From the NCBI RefSeq assembly GCF_964355755.1, contig NC_092678.1, positions 9,456,922-9,520,921 of the forward strand: a DNA stretch of 64,000 nucleotides, read 5' to 3'. This stretch comes from Antedon mediterranea. Lineage: Eukaryota > Echinodermata > Crinoidea > Comatulida > Antedonidae. Within the stretch, counting starts at the first letter, position 1. Each line of letters starts with the position of its first letter. Position numbers and translations under genes: made by a program. The notes under the pieces are model-generated. The model saw only the letters and a program-made list of their open reading frames with translations, was not told where the DNA came from and searched no databases. Below are positions 62,481 to 64,000 of the stretch, piece after piece.

Positions 62481-62866
62481 TTTATGGTGGTATTTTTTTA
62501 TTTTGGCCATTTAAAACAAAAAATCTCTGTACTTTAGTACAGGGATTAAGGCACTTGGTTATGCAATAAAAATTTATGTTAGGATAATAAAAGGTAATAA
62601 AAGTACCTAGCCTATAGCCTTACCTTTCTACAAACAGTCTGTTTTAACGATCAGATCAATAGTTACAGATGAATTTAAAAATTTAAAAAAACACCGCGTC
62701 CGGATGGGTTTATTTATAAAATTAGTGAAAGAGGCTGAATGCCAGTGATTACCTAACTGCTGAAAATTCTTCAATCGACGCGAGTGCATCTGAAATCAGC
62801 ATAATTGCACCCAAAAAACAGGTTGCATCGCGATATGCTGATCGGCCGCCGCTGATTAGCATTGAA
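62481..62866. other. Right subterminal region with TGCTGAT motifs
   Basis: AT-rich then GC-richer sequence. GAAATCAGCATAATTGCACC (near 62791) is the inverse of GGTGCACATATGCTGATTTT in the left end. ATATGCTGATCGG (near 62833) and GCTGATTAGCATTG (near 62851) are further copies. Such clustered motifs at both ends are what transposase- or recombinase-binding sites look like. No gene. Confidence 0.5.
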
Positions 62867-62884
62867 AAGTTGCATTGTGCGCTC
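62867..62884 (-). repeat. Right terminal inverted repeat of the island
   Basis: The plus strand reads AAGTTGCATTGTGCGCTC and then satellite. Its reverse complement begins GAGCGCACAATGCAAC, matching the left terminus. Satellite resumes directly after it with CCTCGCTGATC. Confidence 0.6.
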
Positions 62885-64000
62885 CCTCGCTGATCTATCT
62901 ATCTCTCTCTCGCTGATCTCTCTCTCTCGCTGATCTAACTCTCTCTCTCTGATCTATCTCTCTCTCTCGCTGATCTATCTCTCTCTTGCTGATCTATCTC
63001 TCTCTCTCTCTCGCTGATCTATCTATCTCTCTCTCGCTGATCTATCTCTCTCTCGCTGATCTATCTCTCGCGCGCTGATCTATCTATCTCTCTCGCTGAT
63101 CTATCTCTCTCGCTGATCTATCTCTCTCTCGCTGATCTATCTATCTCTCTCGCTGATCTATCTATCTCTCTCTCGCTGATCTATCTGTGTCTCGCTGATC
63201 TGTCTCTCTCTCTCTCGCTGATCTATCTATCTCTCTCTCGCTGATCTATCTCTCTCTCGCTGATCTATCTATCTCTCTAACGCTGATCTATCTATCTCTC
63301 TCTCTCGCTGATCTATCTCTCTCTCGCTGATCGATCTATCTATCTCTCTCTCGCTGATCTATCTATCTCTCTCTCGCTGATCTATCTCTGTCTCGCTGAT
63401 CTATCTATCTCACTCACGCTGATCTATCTCTCTCCCGCTGATCTATCTATCTCTCTCTCGCTGATCGATCTATCTCTCGCTGATCTATCTATCTCTCTCG
63501 CTGATCTATCTATCTCTCACTGATCTATCTGTGTCTCTCTGATCTGTCTCTCCCTCGCTGATGTATCTCTCTCTCGCTGAACTATATATCTCTCACTGAT
63601 CTATCTCTCTCTCACTGATCTATCTCTCTCTCGCTGATCTATCTCTCTCTCGCTGATCTATCTCTCTCGCTGATCTATCTATCTCTCTCTCTCTCGCTGA
63701 TCTATCTCTCTCTCGCTGATCGATCTATCTATCTCTCTCTCTCGCTGATCTATCTCTCTCTCTCGCTGATCTATCTATCTCTCTCACGCTGATCTATCTC
63801 TCTCCCGCTGATCTATCTATCTCTCTCTCGCTGATCTATCTATCTCTCTCGCCGATCTATCTCTCTCTCGCTGATCTATCTATCTCTCTCGCTGATCTAT
63901 CTCTCTCTCGCTGATCTATCTATCTCTCTCTCGCTGATCTATCTCTTTCTCGCTGATCTATATCTCTCTCGCTGATCGATCTATCTATCTCTCTCTCGCT
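62884..64000. repeat. Pyrimidine-rich satellite array, block 4
   Basis: The satellite resumes with CCTCGCTGATCTATCTATC and runs to the window end, in the same orientation and same higher-order order as before the island. The CGCGCG variant monomer is at about 63068. Confidence 0.96.

Larger units (their letters stand above)
29039..62883. mobile_element. 33.8 kb island inserted as one unit into satellite; candidate giant mobile element
   Basis: Seen: the satellite on the left stops after a TCTGTCTCGCTGATC monomer and one more monomer. The satellite on the right continues with CGCTGATCTATCTATC, a monomer ending CGCTGATCTC and one with CTGATCTAAC, exactly the order found in the unbroken copy at 22760-22870. 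CCCTC, a rare variant of the usual CTCTC, is present on both flanks (29035-29039 and 62884-62888) and could be a ~5 bp target duplication; the exact edge is uncertain by a few bases. The ends are inverted: GAGCGCACATGCAA at the left, and GAGCGCACAATGCAA as the reverse complement of the right end. Inferred: one insertion event of a large element. It carries a tyrosine-recombinase gene near the right end, a second broken gene near the left, and many secondary insertions. Confidence 0.65.

Noticed and set aside
29039-62883. Maverick/Polinton identity for the large island
   Set aside because: No polymerase B, retrovirus-like integrase at an end, capsid or ATPase sequence was found, and the terminal inverted repeats are far too short.

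Overview
The window is nuclear DNA of an animal, most likely a marine invertebrate deuterostome. That guess rests on split genes with GT/AG introns, several retrotransposon families, tRNA-derived repeats and AGGCCTAG-rich tracts; the species cannot be named from the sequence. There are no long uninterrupted genes. Most long open frames are chance, and the real coding sequence lies in short exons on the minus strand.

Layout. (1) 1-29038 is a pyrimidine-rich satellite (core CGCTGATCTATCTCTCTCT, 19-23 bp variants) with a higher-order period near 1.74 kb. It is broken by a ~2.07 kb island of AT-rich ~187 bp hairpin repeats (about 5322-7386) and by a LINE 3' end (about 26731-27020). (2) About 29039-62883 is a 33.8 kb non-satellite island. 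(3) The same satellite resumes at 62884 at exactly the point of the higher-order repeat where it stopped at 29038. The island ends carry short inverted GAGCGCAC termini, and CCCTC is present on both flanks. The island therefore looks like one insertion, apparently a giant mobile element, into pre-existing satellite.

Inside the island, from left to right: an AT-rich left end with repeated TGCAC/TGCTGAT motifs; an AGGCCTAG tract; a broken minus-strand gene of an uncharacterised family with a C-terminal zinc-ribbon-like motif (32580-33591, perhaps an exon at 34461-34535); a 450 bp pogo/Tigger-like MITE; a graveyard of Ty3/gypsy and LINE fragments (36400-37925 and 39282-39425); two AT-rich tandem arrays with palindromic cores (37960-39280 and 39426-43505); and a large minus-strand gene (43587-61866).

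That gene is the main discovery. By joining splice sites in frame I recover about 23 exons coding for about 725 residues: a glutamate-rich N-terminus, two C2H2-like zinc fingers, a helical core-binding region, a tyrosine-recombinase catalytic domain with the R, K, R, H and Y positions visible, and a C-terminal tail. Its start codon lies ~1 kb inside the right end of the island and it is transcribed inward. Five exons encoding the core-binding region are present twice in a 3.98 kb tandem duplication. Both copies are open, but using both in one mRNA breaks the frame. Introns of this gene hold long arrays of a tRNA-derived repeat. The simplest reading is that the recombinase gene belongs to, and perhaps mobilises, the whole island; this is inference.
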